Positions 15,029-21,742 are shown, numbered from the stretch's first letter. The stretch is DNA of 23,871 nt from Candidatus Woesearchaeota archaeon (GCA_018303225.1 JAGVYO010000020.1:1-23871); one strand, 5' to 3'. Program-made: numbers and translations. Notes: generated by a model from the sequence alone, not told the origin.

Positions 15029-15038
15029 AATTTAAATA
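15029..15038 (+). promoter_or_regulatory. TATA box of the first lipoprotein gene
   Basis: AATTTAAATA, centred about 28 nt before ATG 15062. This implies a leaderless mRNA. Confidence 0.55.
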
Positions 15039-15061
15039 ATGCCTAAACAAAGTCCCTCGTA

Positions 15062-16096
15062 ATGAAAAAAGAGGTCTTCGTAGTTCTATTGTTTCTTGCT
15101 ATGCTGCTCTCCGGTTGTACTGAACCGATTGCGGATGATGCTCAGGAAGTTAAAGAAGGGGCAGAGCAAGAACAACCGGTTAAAGAGGAGATTGCCGGAC
15201 CGGATGAATCAATAATCGAAGAAGATCAGGCAATTGAAGAGGTTGGGGAAAAAAGCGAAAGTCCCTGGGAAAGAGATGCGCCTCAATGGGCATACAGCGG
15301 CCCGGCGATAGAGGGGAATTATGCCGATTCTGATTTTGTTGACCTTGGCAATGGAAAATACAGGATGTATTATGCCATTGAGCCTGAAGTGCCGGGAAAC
15401 AAATTGGAGGTCTATTCAGCTTTATCCACCGACGGGATCAGATGGACTCCTGAAAGCGGTGTCCGAAGGACATTTACGGTCTTTCCCGATGTCGTCAGGC
15501 TGCCGGACAGCACCTGGAGAATGTATTTCCAGAATCAGGGAGTGATAAAAAGCGCCAAATCAACGGACGGTCTGAAATGGACGGATGAAAGCGGCACACG
15601 GATAGACACTAAAAACAGCTTGGGGCTTACGTTTGAACGTGTTGCTGGCCCGACAACCATCAGAGATGAGGATAGATATATCATGGCTTACAGCGGTTCA
15701 ATTCCTGAACCCTATCCGGAGAAGGTCCCGAACCCCAATACATCTGTGCTGCTCTGGGCAACCTCTGCAGACGGCCTGAAATTTGACGTTCAGGGCATGG
15801 CATTGGATACGAGAAATGACAACTATTATGGTTTTGCAGACACGCCTGACCTTATCCGATGGGACGATGGCACCATTAAAATGTTCTTCTGGGGGTATTT
15901 CGGCATTTACGAATCCACATTCACCGGCGATGGTTTTACAGAGCCTGTAATGGTCTACGAAGCCAAGAAAGATACCCCCATGGCCAGGTTTCCCCCGAAC
16001 CCGCCCGGTGATCCAACATTGGGCAAGGTCGGCGATAAATGGTTCATGTACTACGGGCAGCATACAAAAGGAATTTTTTATGCAACACTGGAATAG
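15062..16096 (+). CDS. Secreted lipoprotein with beta-propeller domain (glycosidase-like fold)
   Basis: 344 residues. The N-terminus is a lipoprotein signal (MKKEVFVVLLFLAMLLSGC) with the lipobox LSGC, so Cys19 should carry the lipid. A long acidic Glu/Gln-rich linker follows (20-75). The rest has about five blades, each with a strand ending in an aromatic pair and a phrase like YSALSTDGIRWT, SAKSTDGLKWT or WATSADGLKFD, plus recurrent R-DG-MYY strands. This resembles the five-bladed propeller of GH43/GH32-type enzymes, but the catalytic acids cannot be assigned, so activity is unproven. It overlaps the next gene by 17 nt and has a relative at 19418-20461. It probably faces outside the cell and handles or binds glycans; that role is inferred from the fold. 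Confidence 0.75.
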   Translation: MKKEVFVVLLFLAMLLSGCTEPIADDAQEVKEGAEQEQPVKEEIAGPDESIIEEDQAIEEVGEKSESPWERDAPQWAYSGPAIEGNYADSDFVDLGNGKYRMYYAIEPEVPGNKLEVYSALSTDGIRWTPESGVRRTFTVFPDVVRLPDSTWRMYFQNQGVIKSAKSTDGLKWTDESGTRIDTKNSLGLTFERVAGPTTIRDEDRYIMAYSGSIPEPYPEKVPNPNTSVLLWATSADGLKFDVQGMALDTRNDNYYGFADTPDLIRWDDGTIKMFFWGYFGIYESTFTGDGFTEPVMVYEAKKDTPMARFPPNPPGDPTLGKVGDKWFMYYGQHTKGIFYATLE

Positions 16097-17377
16097 ATTA
16101 ATGGTGGGGCTGGAAGTTATGGCCCTTATTCTTCTTGTGGGGTGCAGTGCCCCAGTTACGGACAATCCGAAGGAAGTTGGACAAGCCGCAGTTCAGGAGC
16201 AGTCAACAGAGCCGGAAATTACCGAAGAAACACCTGAGATGGCGGAAGAGCCCATAACCGAAATACCGGCTCCTATTGCTGAAGAAGAACCAGGATATGA
16301 GATTTTTAATCCCTCGCTGACCTATCCCGGTGCCTACAACGGTCCCTTATACGGGACTTCAGAGCAGGTAGGCTCTGCGTCCATGGATTCCTATTTCAAG
16401 AATCTTGATCAAAACGGCATAAATTTTTTCATAGGCATGTTTGGCATCTCTGGCGAGCCCTCAGCCGATACCCTTGTCAGCGACCAGGGCTTGGGAGAAG
16501 TTATTGACGCTGCGCAAAAGCATCCCTATAGGGTAATCCCCTTCTTCAATCCTGGGATTGGAGGGGAGGAAGTAGAGCAGTATCTTGGGGGGGATTTGGC
16601 GAGGTTGAAACACAGGAATGGAGTGCGCGGCATAACGATCCAAGGATAATCCAGCTCGTTGATATGGCACAAAATAATGATATAGATTTTATGTTCCATC
16701 CGGTGGCCAGCAAAGCCGATGATGTACAAAAGATAATCGAAGCATACCCGGATACTACTTTCCTTATCCATTTGTACCGGGAAGATCTAGAAAAAGCCAA
16801 GAGCAAATGGATTGCTTTGCTGAAAGAGCATGATAACCTCTATTTCAGCATGGATGCAGCGCATATTCTGTTTGTCAACGGAAACGACATTATTTACACA
16901 TACGACAGCAGTGACAAACAATCAGCCATCAGCGATTTTGTATCCACCTTTGACAGCAAGGAGAAATCTATCATCGCAAGCGCGATCGACGCATATAAGC
17001 CGCTGGTGGAGGCCGTTCCCGACAAGGTCATGTGGGGAACAGAGATTGGCCCGGAATATGCATTTGACCCCTGGGTGTTTAACAGGGCAGTCAAGGCTTC
17101 GCGGTTCGTAATAGCCGGATTTGCCCCAGAACACCAGGAAGCGGTCGGGTACAAGAATGCTTTAAGGGTGTTTGGCCAAGGTGTTGTGGCAGATCCAGGC
17201 ATTAAAGTGCTGGATACAAGCTCCTTGCCTGAATGCACGGATGCCCAGATGAGCGGCTGCGACGAGTCGTGCGAGATTCCGGATTCAGACAGCTTAACCG
17301 TAGAACAGGAAGCGTGTTATCAGAATTGCCTTATTGGAAAACAATGCAGGGAAGTTGTTGAGATGGATGTAGGATAG
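16080..17377 (+). pseudogene. Amidohydrolase-like lipoprotein, split by a frameshift at a G7 tract
   Basis: The first frame begins at ATG 16080 with a lipoprotein signal (VMALILLVGC, Cys22) and an acidic linker, then a TIM-barrel-like region (DSYFKNLDQNGINFFIGMFG, YRVIPFFNPGIGGEEVEQYL). It runs to a stop at 16649. From 16594 the +2 frame continues the same fold without an initiation site: NDPRIIQLVDMAQNNDIDFM, then FHPVASKADDV, FLIHLYRED and DKVMWGTE, as in the amidohydrolase-2 family. The shift falls at GGGGGGG (16587-16593); one more G would join the frames. It ends in a six-cysteine tail (residues near CTDAQMSGCDESC). The usual N-terminal HxH metal motif is absent. It could be a sequencing slip, a decayed gene or a switchable gene. 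Confidence 0.7.
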
Positions 17378-17485
17378 AAGGGAAGCAAAGGAAAAATAGA
17401 AAATTTTAGCCATCTTAGGATCCGTCCATGCTTTCCAAACCAATTCATACGGCGCATCGAAGATACGGGTGATGGCAAGCTCTTT

Positions 17486-17893
17486 TTAGACCCTTTTTCC
17501 ATGGATGGTTCCCTCGTCTTTTTTCATCCGCTCCATCTTTTTCCATAAGGAATAGGACCAGAATAAGACGGCCAAGAAGACGAACGGAAAGAGGATGGCC
17601 ATTGCGCCGCCGTTTATGAAGTAAAAGGAAGCAGAAGCTGCCACATAATCGATGGCAAATCCGGCGTAGGCCCATTCCTTGATCGTCTTAAATCTTGTCT
17701 GGATGATGGCGATGGAGCCCAAGATCTTTGCAACGCCAAGGACGGTCAGGAAATACAGGGGATACCCCAACAGCTTCATGACATCCAGGCCCTGCTGGTT
17801 GGGGAAAAGTTCAGCGATTCCCGACAAGAAATTAACCAGGCAGAAAAGAAGGGTCACAGCCCAATACATGATTTTCGTTGTCTTTGGTTTCAT
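17486..17893 (-). CDS. DoxX-like membrane protein
   Basis: 135 residues with four predicted membrane helices: IMYWAVTLLFCLVNFLSGIA, PLYFLTVLGVAKILGSIAII, WAYAGFAIDYVAASASFYFI and MAILFPFVFLAVLFWSYSLW, followed by a basic tail. The phrases LGYPLYFLTVLGVAKILG and EWAYAGFAID are typical of the DoxX-like family (PF13564 type). Its function is unclear in most organisms; relatives are often linked to redox or stress operons. It is the last gene of a four-gene leftward operon with three VOC-fold proteins. The start follows GAGGATTAG, which overlaps the stop of the upstream gene. Confidence 0.85.
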   Translation of the reverse strand: MKPKTTKIMYWAVTLLFCLVNFLSGIAELFPNQQGLDVMKLLGYPLYFLTVLGVAKILGSIAIIQTRFKTIKEWAYAGFAIDYVAASASFYFINGGAMAILFPFVFLAVLFWSYSLWKKMERMKKDEGTIHGKRV

Positions 17894-17895
17894 TT

Positions 17896-18318
17896 CTAAT
17901 CCTCTTTTGGCATATTTCTCGGCTGCAGCATGCTCACGTGGTTGCCTTCGGTGTCGATAAATGTGGCATACAGGCCGACACCTGGAATCTCATCCGGCTC
18001 TCCGGGTTTTTGCATCCCGCCAAGTACTTTTCCGCCGGCTTTCTTCACCATTTTCATGGCCTCCCTGATATCACCCACAGCAATTGTTATCCGGGTGTAC
18101 TGGTCCGGCTTTGTCTTCTGAAAGAAGCCCCCATTGATGGTGCCGGGTTTCCTGACCATACGATTCTCATCGGTCTCGGTAGTCGTGACAAGAACATAAT
18201 CTCCCATTTCCGGGCCTAGTTGATTGGTCTGCCAGCCAAAGGCACTTTCATAGAATTTCTTCATCCGTCCCTTATCTTCTGCTGGCATTTCAAAATGCAC
18301 AACTGGATTCATTTTCAT
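17896..18318 (-). CDS. VOC-superfamily (glyoxalase-like) protein
   Basis: 140 residues, one pair of beta-alpha-beta-beta-beta modules. The opening MNPVVHFEMPAEDKGRMKKF, the FYESAFGWQ turn and the close YATFIDTEGNHVSML are typical of VOC proteins annotated as glyoxalase/bleomycin-resistance/dioxygenase-like. His8 and the Glu of DTEGNH are candidate metal ligands. The start follows GAGGTGAAACC. It lies between the 131-residue VOC gene and the DoxX-like gene. Its sequence is clearly related to that neighbour, suggesting tandem duplication. The substrate is unknown. Confidence 0.88.
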   Translation of the reverse strand: MKMNPVVHFEMPAEDKGRMKKFYESAFGWQTNQLGPEMGDYVLVTTTETDENRMVRKPGTINGGFFQKTKPDQYTRITIAVGDIREAMKMVKKAGGKVLGGMQKPGEPDEIPGVGLYATFIDTEGNHVSMLQPRNMPKED

Positions 18319-18327
18319 GGTTTCACC

Positions 18328-18723
18328 TCATTTCTTTTTCTTGACTTCTTCATGCAACCCCATGAGGTTGCCTTCGGTATCCTGGAACGCCGCAATCCAG
18401 CCCATTCCCTGGCCGATTTCCTGCTTGGGCAGGCAAATCTTTCCGCCATTGGCCCCGATGGTTTTCAGCATCTCGTCCACGGATTCGACGCTGATGTAAT
18501 TCATGAAGGGCTGCCCTGGATTTTGGCGCTTCATCAGGCCGCCATTTATTCCGGGGGATGTCGGCTTCATGTCCTTGCCCACATCCGTGGTCTGCACGAT
18601 CCAATAATCGTGTCCAGGCATCTCGAATTTGGTGATTTCCCAGCCAAAGGTACCTTTATAGAATTTTGCGGCCCTTTCGACGTTGTCCGCCGGTATCTCA
18701 AAATGCACAATGGGGTTTTTCAT
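18328..18723 (-). CDS. VOC-superfamily (glyoxalase-like) protein
   Basis: 131 residues from ATG 18723, chosen because GGAGG lies 9 nt upstream; the frame is open to 18846, but the extra 41 residues are not family-like and overlap the neighbouring gene. The opening MKNPIVHFEIPADNVERAAKF, FYKGTFGWEITKFE and the close AAFQDTEGNLMGLHE mirror the next gene downstream. The last metal-ligand region reads DTEGNL, lacking the final His seen in the paralogue. The C-terminus is Lys-rich. Part of the same operon; the substrate is unknown. Confidence 0.88.
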   Translation of the reverse strand: MKNPIVHFEIPADNVERAAKFYKGTFGWEITKFEMPGHDYWIVQTTDVGKDMKPTSPGINGGLMKRQNPGQPFMNYISVESVDEMLKTIGANGGKICLPKQEIGQGMGWIAAFQDTEGNLMGLHEEVKKKK

Positions 18724-18778
18724 GTTGTTTCCTCCGCTCTTGGACGGATTAATATACGTTAAGCTCCAACAAGAGGTT

Positions 18779-19186
18779 TCATTCTTTAGGCATTCTGCTT
18801 TCGTCCATGTAAAAAACTTCCCAGATATGCCCGTCCAGATCTTCAAAAGCCCGCCCGTACATCCATCCGTGGTCCTGCGGCTTTCTGGGCTCTATACCAC
18901 CGGCTGCCAAGGCCCTCTTTACCATAGTGTCCACTTCTTCCCTGCTTCCGACCGATAAGGCTACCAGCACTTCGGTGCTCTTTTTTGCATCGCAAATCTC
19001 CTTCTTGATGAAGGTTTTGAAGAATTTCTCAACCAGAAGCATGGCAAACATGTCTTTGCCGATAATCATATAGGTCGCATTCGCATCGGTAAATTGAGGG
19101 TTGAATTTGAACCCAAGCTGGGTAAAGAATCTTATTGTTTTGCTGAGATCCTTCACCGGCAGATTTACAAAGATTTGCTTAACCAT
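18779..19186 (-). CDS. VOC-superfamily protein, first gene of the operon
   Basis: 135 residues. The opening MVKQIFVNLPVKDLSKTIRF, FFTQLGFKFNPQFTDANATY and the close WMYGRAFEDLDGHIWEVFYM mark a different VOC subgroup, often annotated as glyoxalase-like lactoylglutathione lyase relatives. The final DLDGHIWEVF carries the expected His and Glu. The TATA box at 19209-19219 lies about 28 nt upstream of the ATG, so the mRNA is leaderless. It is separated from the next VOC gene by 55 nt. Three VOC genes plus DoxX suggest a small detoxification or metabolic set, but no substrate is indicated. Confidence 0.88.
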   Translation of the reverse strand: MVKQIFVNLPVKDLSKTIRFFTQLGFKFNPQFTDANATYMIIGKDMFAMLLVEKFFKTFIKKEICDAKKSTEVLVALSVGSREEVDTMVKRALAAGGIEPRKPQDHGWMYGRAFEDLDGHIWEVFYMDESRMPKE

Positions 19187-19208
19187 CGTTAATATTTAAG
19201 TAGTTGAA

Positions 19209-19219
19209 GTTTATAAAAC
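19209..19219 (-). promoter_or_regulatory. TATA box of the VOC/DoxX operon
   Basis: The minus strand reads GTTTTATAAAC, which is itself nearly palindromic. It is centred about 28 nt before the ATG at 19186. Confidence 0.6.
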
Positions 19220-19370
19220 TTTTGAAATGATACAAGAATTTTTGAGAGATGAGAAAAAAGTTGGAGAAGTTCTGGAGAACGCTTGGTAATTTAAATTGTT
19301 TGAAAAGCAAATAGAACCTGATGCAGGACGATCATACTAAAATATTTATAAACTAGAACTAGAAGTAATG

Positions 19371-19402
19371 TTTATATATAGATAGTAGGGGATACTCTAC
19401 TA
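19371..19402 (+). promoter_or_regulatory. TATA box and inverted repeat of the second propeller lipoprotein gene
   Basis: TTTATATATA (19371-19380) predicts a start near 19400. TAGTAG (19383-19388) and CTACTA (19397-19402) form a perfect inverted repeat lying between the TATA box and the predicted start, an expected place for a repressor to act. The function of the repeat is inferred. Confidence 0.5.
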
Positions 19403-19417
19403 AAAAGGGCTTGAATA

Positions 19418-20461
19418 ATGAAAACTAAACCATACACCGTTATGTTTCTGTTTTTCCTAATTTTTGTTATGTCTTGTGCTCCTGAAATACCGCCTGAGAA
19501 GGAAGTCCCTGCAGGTGACGAAATTGCCGGAGGCTCGCAACAAGGTTTTCCATCAAACCCCAAGACTGAACCAGAATCCGTTTCTGAAAAACCCCAAGAT
19601 GTAATCCCTGAAATTAACAATGTGCCAACAGAACCGGTTGCAGAAACATTGTCTTTTTCTTGGGAAAAGGACAGCGGTTCAAGAGTTGTGGATGGCTCTG
19701 TCCCGTTGGTGCATAAATTGAAGGATGGAAAAGTTCGCTTGTACTACTGCAACAGCAAAGGGATATTGTCCGCTGTCTCTAAAGACGGCCTGACTTTTAC
19801 AAAAGAGCAAGGCATCAGAATTTCTCCAGGAACAGGGTTCGAATCCATCGTCTGCGACCCGACTATCGTCGATCTTCCGGACGGAAAAATGAGGATGTAT
19901 TACAAGGGCGCGAATAGCCAGAATCCTGGGCCTGGACAGTCCATACACAAAATTTATTCTGCAATTTCTTCAGATGGTTTGACGTTCCAAAAGGAAGGGC
20001 TTAGGATTGATTCAGAGACGAACGGAGATAATGGCTGGGCTTCTGTACCCGATGCAATGACTCTCCCGGATGGCCGAGTAAGGATATATTACGTAACCGC
20101 ATCAGGGATGGAGCACGGGATTGGATCCGCTATATCCGCGGATGGCCTTGATTTTGCAAAAGAGCCTGGAATCAGGGTTCCAAATCTGGTCGATCCGGCA
20201 TTGGTCAGAATCAGCGATAGATACGTACTTTTTGCAGCCTCTATAGATGAAAGATTCGCTCAAGTTCCCAAAGGGATCTATTATGTGGAATCATCCGACG
20301 GGCTTGAATTCAGCGGGCCTATAGCCGTTTTTCAGGGAGATAACGTATACGATCCCTCTGTCTTGAAGATTGACGAGAAAACGGTGCGCGTGTTCTACGG
20401 GAAAGTCGTGCCTCCGCAATTGCCTGCGGTTGAAAGCCACACCGGACAGATGGTAGAATAA
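19418..20461 (+). CDS. Secreted lipoprotein with beta-propeller domain, paralogue of the first
   Basis: 347 residues. The lipoprotein signal is MKTKPYTVMFLFFLIFVMSC (lipobox VMSC, Cys20), followed by a Pro/Glu-rich linker to about residue 80. Propeller blades recur as SAVSKDGLTFTKEQGIRI, SAISSDGLTFQKEGLRI, SAISADGLDFAKEPGIRV and ESSDGLEFSGPI, each preceded by a strand like DGKVRLYYCN, DGKMRMYYKG or DGRVRIYYVT. The blade grammar is the same as in the lipoprotein at 15062, though blade order and linkers differ. Glycosidase-like propeller folds are the best match; no catalytic set can be assigned. It has its own promoter and stands alone. Confidence 0.75.
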   Translation: MKTKPYTVMFLFFLIFVMSCAPEIPPEKEVPAGDEIAGGSQQGFPSNPKTEPESVSEKPQDVIPEINNVPTEPVAETLSFSWEKDSGSRVVDGSVPLVHKLKDGKVRLYYCNSKGILSAVSKDGLTFTKEQGIRISPGTGFESIVCDPTIVDLPDGKMRMYYKGANSQNPGPGQSIHKIYSAISSDGLTFQKEGLRIDSETNGDNGWASVPDAMTLPDGRVRIYYVTASGMEHGIGSAISADGLDFAKEPGIRVPNLVDPALVRISDRYVLFAASIDERFAQVPKGIYYVESSDGLEFSGPIAVFQGDNVYDPSVLKIDEKTVRVFYGKVVPPQLPAVESHTGQMVE

Positions 20462-20621
20462 AAATCTGATAAATCAAGTTCCAGTAGCTTTTTCCACAGT
20501 GAGTTAGGATATCCATTGGGGTGGAGCGCAACGTTCCGTAGCGAAGCGGAGGAAAAATTCAAAGTAAATTTGAAGTCCGTCCATCGAACGAGCGAAGCGA
20601 ACGATAATGACAAAGAAGCAA
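20462..20621. other. Hairpin-rich spacer before the YdeI-like gene
   Basis: No gene is seen. TCCG...CGGA (20535-20550) surrounds TAGCGAAG; TTCAAA...TTTGAA (about 20558-20574) is an inverted repeat; and ATCGAACGAGCGAAGCGAACGAT (in the 20583-20605 region) is a GC-rich pairing. Similar GCGAAGCG-type sequences recur in the spacers at 21675-21742 and 22425-22545. Confidence 0.45.
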
Positions 20622-20634
20622 GGGACAGTTTTCC
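20622..20634 (+). repeat. Left arm of the inverted repeat around the YdeI-like gene
   Basis: GGGACAGTTTTCC, ending about 10 bp before the TATA box. The right arm is at 20971-20983, with 12 of 13 positions matching in inverse orientation. Confidence 0.5.
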
Positions 20635-20644
20635 AGTTAGAAAA

Positions 20645-20654
20645 ATATAAATAG
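20645..20654 (+). promoter_or_regulatory. TATA box of the YdeI-like gene
   Basis: ATATAAATAG, centred about 26 nt before ATG 20676, giving a leaderless mRNA. Confidence 0.6.
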
Positions 20655-20675
20655 AAGATTTGCAAAAATAGTCTT

Positions 20676-20927
20676 ATGACCAAAAAAGCAATCACCACTG
20701 GTGTGGTACATAAAGTGCCCGCCGACCTGCGAAAAGCCCTGGCTTCTTCCTCAGGGGTGCGAGACGCATGGAATGACCTTACGCCACTTGCACGCAATGA
20801 GTGGATTTGCTGGATTACTTCTGTCAAGAAGCCAGAGACAAGAAGATATCATATCAAGCGAGCCTGCGCGGAGCTTATAGACGGAAAACGCCGGCCGTGT
20901 TGTTGGCCCGGTTGCCCTCATCGCTGA
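20676..20927 (+). CDS. YdeI/OmpD-associated (OmdA) family protein
   Basis: 83 residues. The phrases HKVPADLRKALASSSGVRDA, WNDLTPLARNEWICWITSV and KKPETRRYHIKRACAELIDG match the YdeI/OmdA family, and the end RPCCWPGCPHR adds a cysteine cluster seen in some members. Family members are small soluble proteins of poorly known function, once linked to bacteriocin protection or stress. It is leaderless from its own TATA box. The family is mainly bacterial, so acquisition by transfer is plausible. It lies in the accessory island and is bracketed by a 13-bp imperfect inverted repeat (20622-20634 and 20971-20983). Confidence 0.8.
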   Translation: MTKKAITTGVVHKVPADLRKALASSSGVRDAWNDLTPLARNEWICWITSVKKPETRRYHIKRACAELIDGKRRPCCWPGCPHR

Positions 20928-20970
20928 AATGCTCTGGTGGGTGCAGTCTCGGTGCAAGGAATTTGCTCCA

Positions 20971-20983
20971 GGAAAACTGCCCC
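20971..20983 (-). repeat. Right arm of the inverted repeat around the YdeI-like gene
   Basis: GGAAAACTGCCCC, 12 of 13 matches to the reverse complement of 20622-20634, 43 nt after the stop codon. No gene is seen in the remaining sequence up to 21013. Confidence 0.5.
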
Positions 20984-21013
20984 TCCTATATTTTAGGACT
21001 TCAAGTTTATTGA

Positions 21014-21072
21014 GCATAACACACTGTTATGCGAGTCGACCCTGCAAAGTGGGGTCGACCTTCTGTAAGAAG
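21014..21072. repeat. Three consecutive perfect hairpins left of the toxin-antitoxin unit
   Basis: GCATAACA/TGTTATGC (21014-21032, 8-bp stem, 3-nt loop), GTCGACCC/GGGTCGAC (21035-21059, 8-bp stem) and CTTCT/AGAAG (21060-21072, 5-bp stem). The first, plus the following GA, reappears in inverted orientation at 21653-21674. The other two fill a 38-nt block that has no counterpart on the right side. Confidence 0.75.
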
Positions 21073-21088
21073 AATTGATTTCTGGCGC
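21073..21088 (+). repeat. Left arm of the 16-bp inverted repeat around the toxin-antitoxin unit
   Basis: AATTGATTTCTGGCGC, an exact reverse complement of 21637-21652. It ends 11 bp before the TATA box. Confidence 0.85.
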
Positions 21089-21098
21089 GGATAGAAAG

Positions 21099-21129
21099 AT
21101 TTAAATATACCATAGTATACTATGGTATA
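21099..21129 (+). promoter_or_regulatory. Toxin-antitoxin promoter with 24-bp perfect palindrome
   Basis: A TATA box (ATTTAAATATA, 21099-21109) is overlapped by a perfect 24-bp palindrome at 21106-21129 with half-site TATACCATAGTA. An operator covering the TATA box and the transcription start is the usual layout for autoregulation by a ribbon-helix-helix antitoxin, alone or with its toxin. Confidence 0.75.
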
Positions 21130-21140
21130 CGGTGAGAATT

Positions 21141-21380
21141 ATGGAAACTACAACAATTAAAATCCAAGAAGATACAAAGCTTGAGTTAGATAAGTTTAGA
21201 GAATATAAAAATGAAAGTTATGACGAAGTGATAAAGAAAATGGTATACATAGCTAAAAATGTGGTTGAGCAACCTAAACTGAGTAAGGAAGCCGTGATTG
21301 CTATTGAGCGGGCAAGAGAAAGAATCAAAGCAGGAAATTTTGTAACAGAAGCAGAAGCAAGAAAGAGGCTTGGATTTTAA
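21141..21380 (+). CDS. relB: RelB-like antitoxin
   Basis: 79 residues from ATG 21141, which follows GGTGAG; a GTG at 21132 is possible. The N-terminus TTTIKIQEDTKLELDKFR with KNESYDEVIKKMV has the strand-helix-helix layout of ribbon-helix-helix proteins, suited to the palindromic operator upstream. The C-terminus AIERARERIKAGNFVTEAEA, then ARKRLGF, resembles the toxin-wrapping helices of RelB-type antitoxins. Its stop overlaps the toxin ATG by one base (TAATG), so translation is coupled. The gene is A/T-rich compared with the flanking chromosome, a sign of transfer. Confidence 0.82.
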   Translation: METTTIKIQEDTKLELDKFREYKNESYDEVIKKMVYIAKNVVEQPKLSKEAVIAIERARERIKAGNFVTEAEARKRLGF

Positions 21381-21634
21381 TGTATGAAATTATTTTTGAT
21401 CCTAAAGCGATTGAATTCTTGGAAGAATCTCAAAAACAGTTAGCAAAAAGAGTATGGGACAAAATAGTATCCACAAAAGAAAATCCCCACCACTTCTTTG
21501 AAAGACTCAAGGGGAGAAGTGATTACAAATTGAGAATTGGAGATTATAGGGCAATTGCGGATATTGATGACAATAAAAAGAGGATTGAAATTACCTTTAT
21601 CGGGCATAGGAAGAACGTCTACCGGGATATTTAA
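21380..21634 (+). CDS. relE: RelE-family toxin (ribosome-dependent mRNA interferase type)
   Basis: 84 residues, the usual size. MYEIIFDPKAIEFLEESQKQ, the helix LAKRVWDKIVSTKENPHHFF, then LKGRSDYKLRIGDYRAIADI and ITFIGHRKNVYRDI follow the RelE/ParE fold. Basic residues at Arg45, Lys49, Arg51, Arg55 and His75-Arg76 sit in the positions used for RNA contact or catalysis by RelE-type toxins; the final HRKNVYRD is typical. It likely cleaves mRNA on the ribosome, countered by the antitoxin encoded just upstream. The 16-bp inverted repeat begins 2 nt after its stop. A ParE-like (gyrase) activity cannot be excluded by sequence. Confidence 0.88.
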   Translation: MYEIIFDPKAIEFLEESQKQLAKRVWDKIVSTKENPHHFFERLKGRSDYKLRIGDYRAIADIDDNKKRIEITFIGHRKNVYRDI

Positions 21635-21636
21635 AG

Positions 21637-21652
21637 GCGCCAGAAATCAATT
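21637..21652 (-). repeat. Right arm of the 16-bp inverted repeat around the toxin-antitoxin unit
   Basis: GCGCCAGAAATCAATT, an exact reverse complement of 21073-21088, starting 2 nt after the toxin stop codon. Confidence 0.85.
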
Positions 21653-21655
21653 TCG

Positions 21656-21674
21656 CATAACATCTCTTGTTATG
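21656..21674. repeat. CATAACA/TGTTATG hairpin right of the toxin-antitoxin unit
   Basis: CATAACA (21656-21662) and TGTTATG (21668-21674) form a 7-bp stem around TCTCT, extendable by a G-T pair. Read on the minus strand, TGTTATGCGA runs straight into the 16-bp arm; on the left side the same TGTTATGCGA is separated from its arm by 38 nt. Confidence 0.8.
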
Positions 21675-21742
21675 TGTCCCGAGCGAAACGAAGTGTAGCG
21701 AGAGCACAGCGGGGCAAGGATTTCTGAAAGAAATCCGCAGAG
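21675..21742. repeat. Spacer with repeated core between toxin and methyltransferase units
   Basis: It contains GAGAGCACAGCGGGGCAAG (21700-21718), a perfect hairpin GGATTTCT/AGAAATCC (21718-21736) and CGCAGAG (21736-21742). The first and last elements reappear in the same order at 22475-22517. Confidence 0.7.

Noticed and set aside
19227..19289. 20-codon ORF starting MIQEFLRDEK upstream of the second propeller gene
   Set aside because: It has a start and stop, but no ribosome-binding site and no TATA box at proper spacing on that strand; too short to support.
21014..21032. Classical integron attC site at the GCATAACA/TGTTATGC hairpin
   Set aside because: The outer boxes look loosely similar to attC ends, but the hairpin is only 19 nt with a 3-nt loop, lacks the inner L boxes and has no integrase nearby. 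Kept only as an alternative to test.
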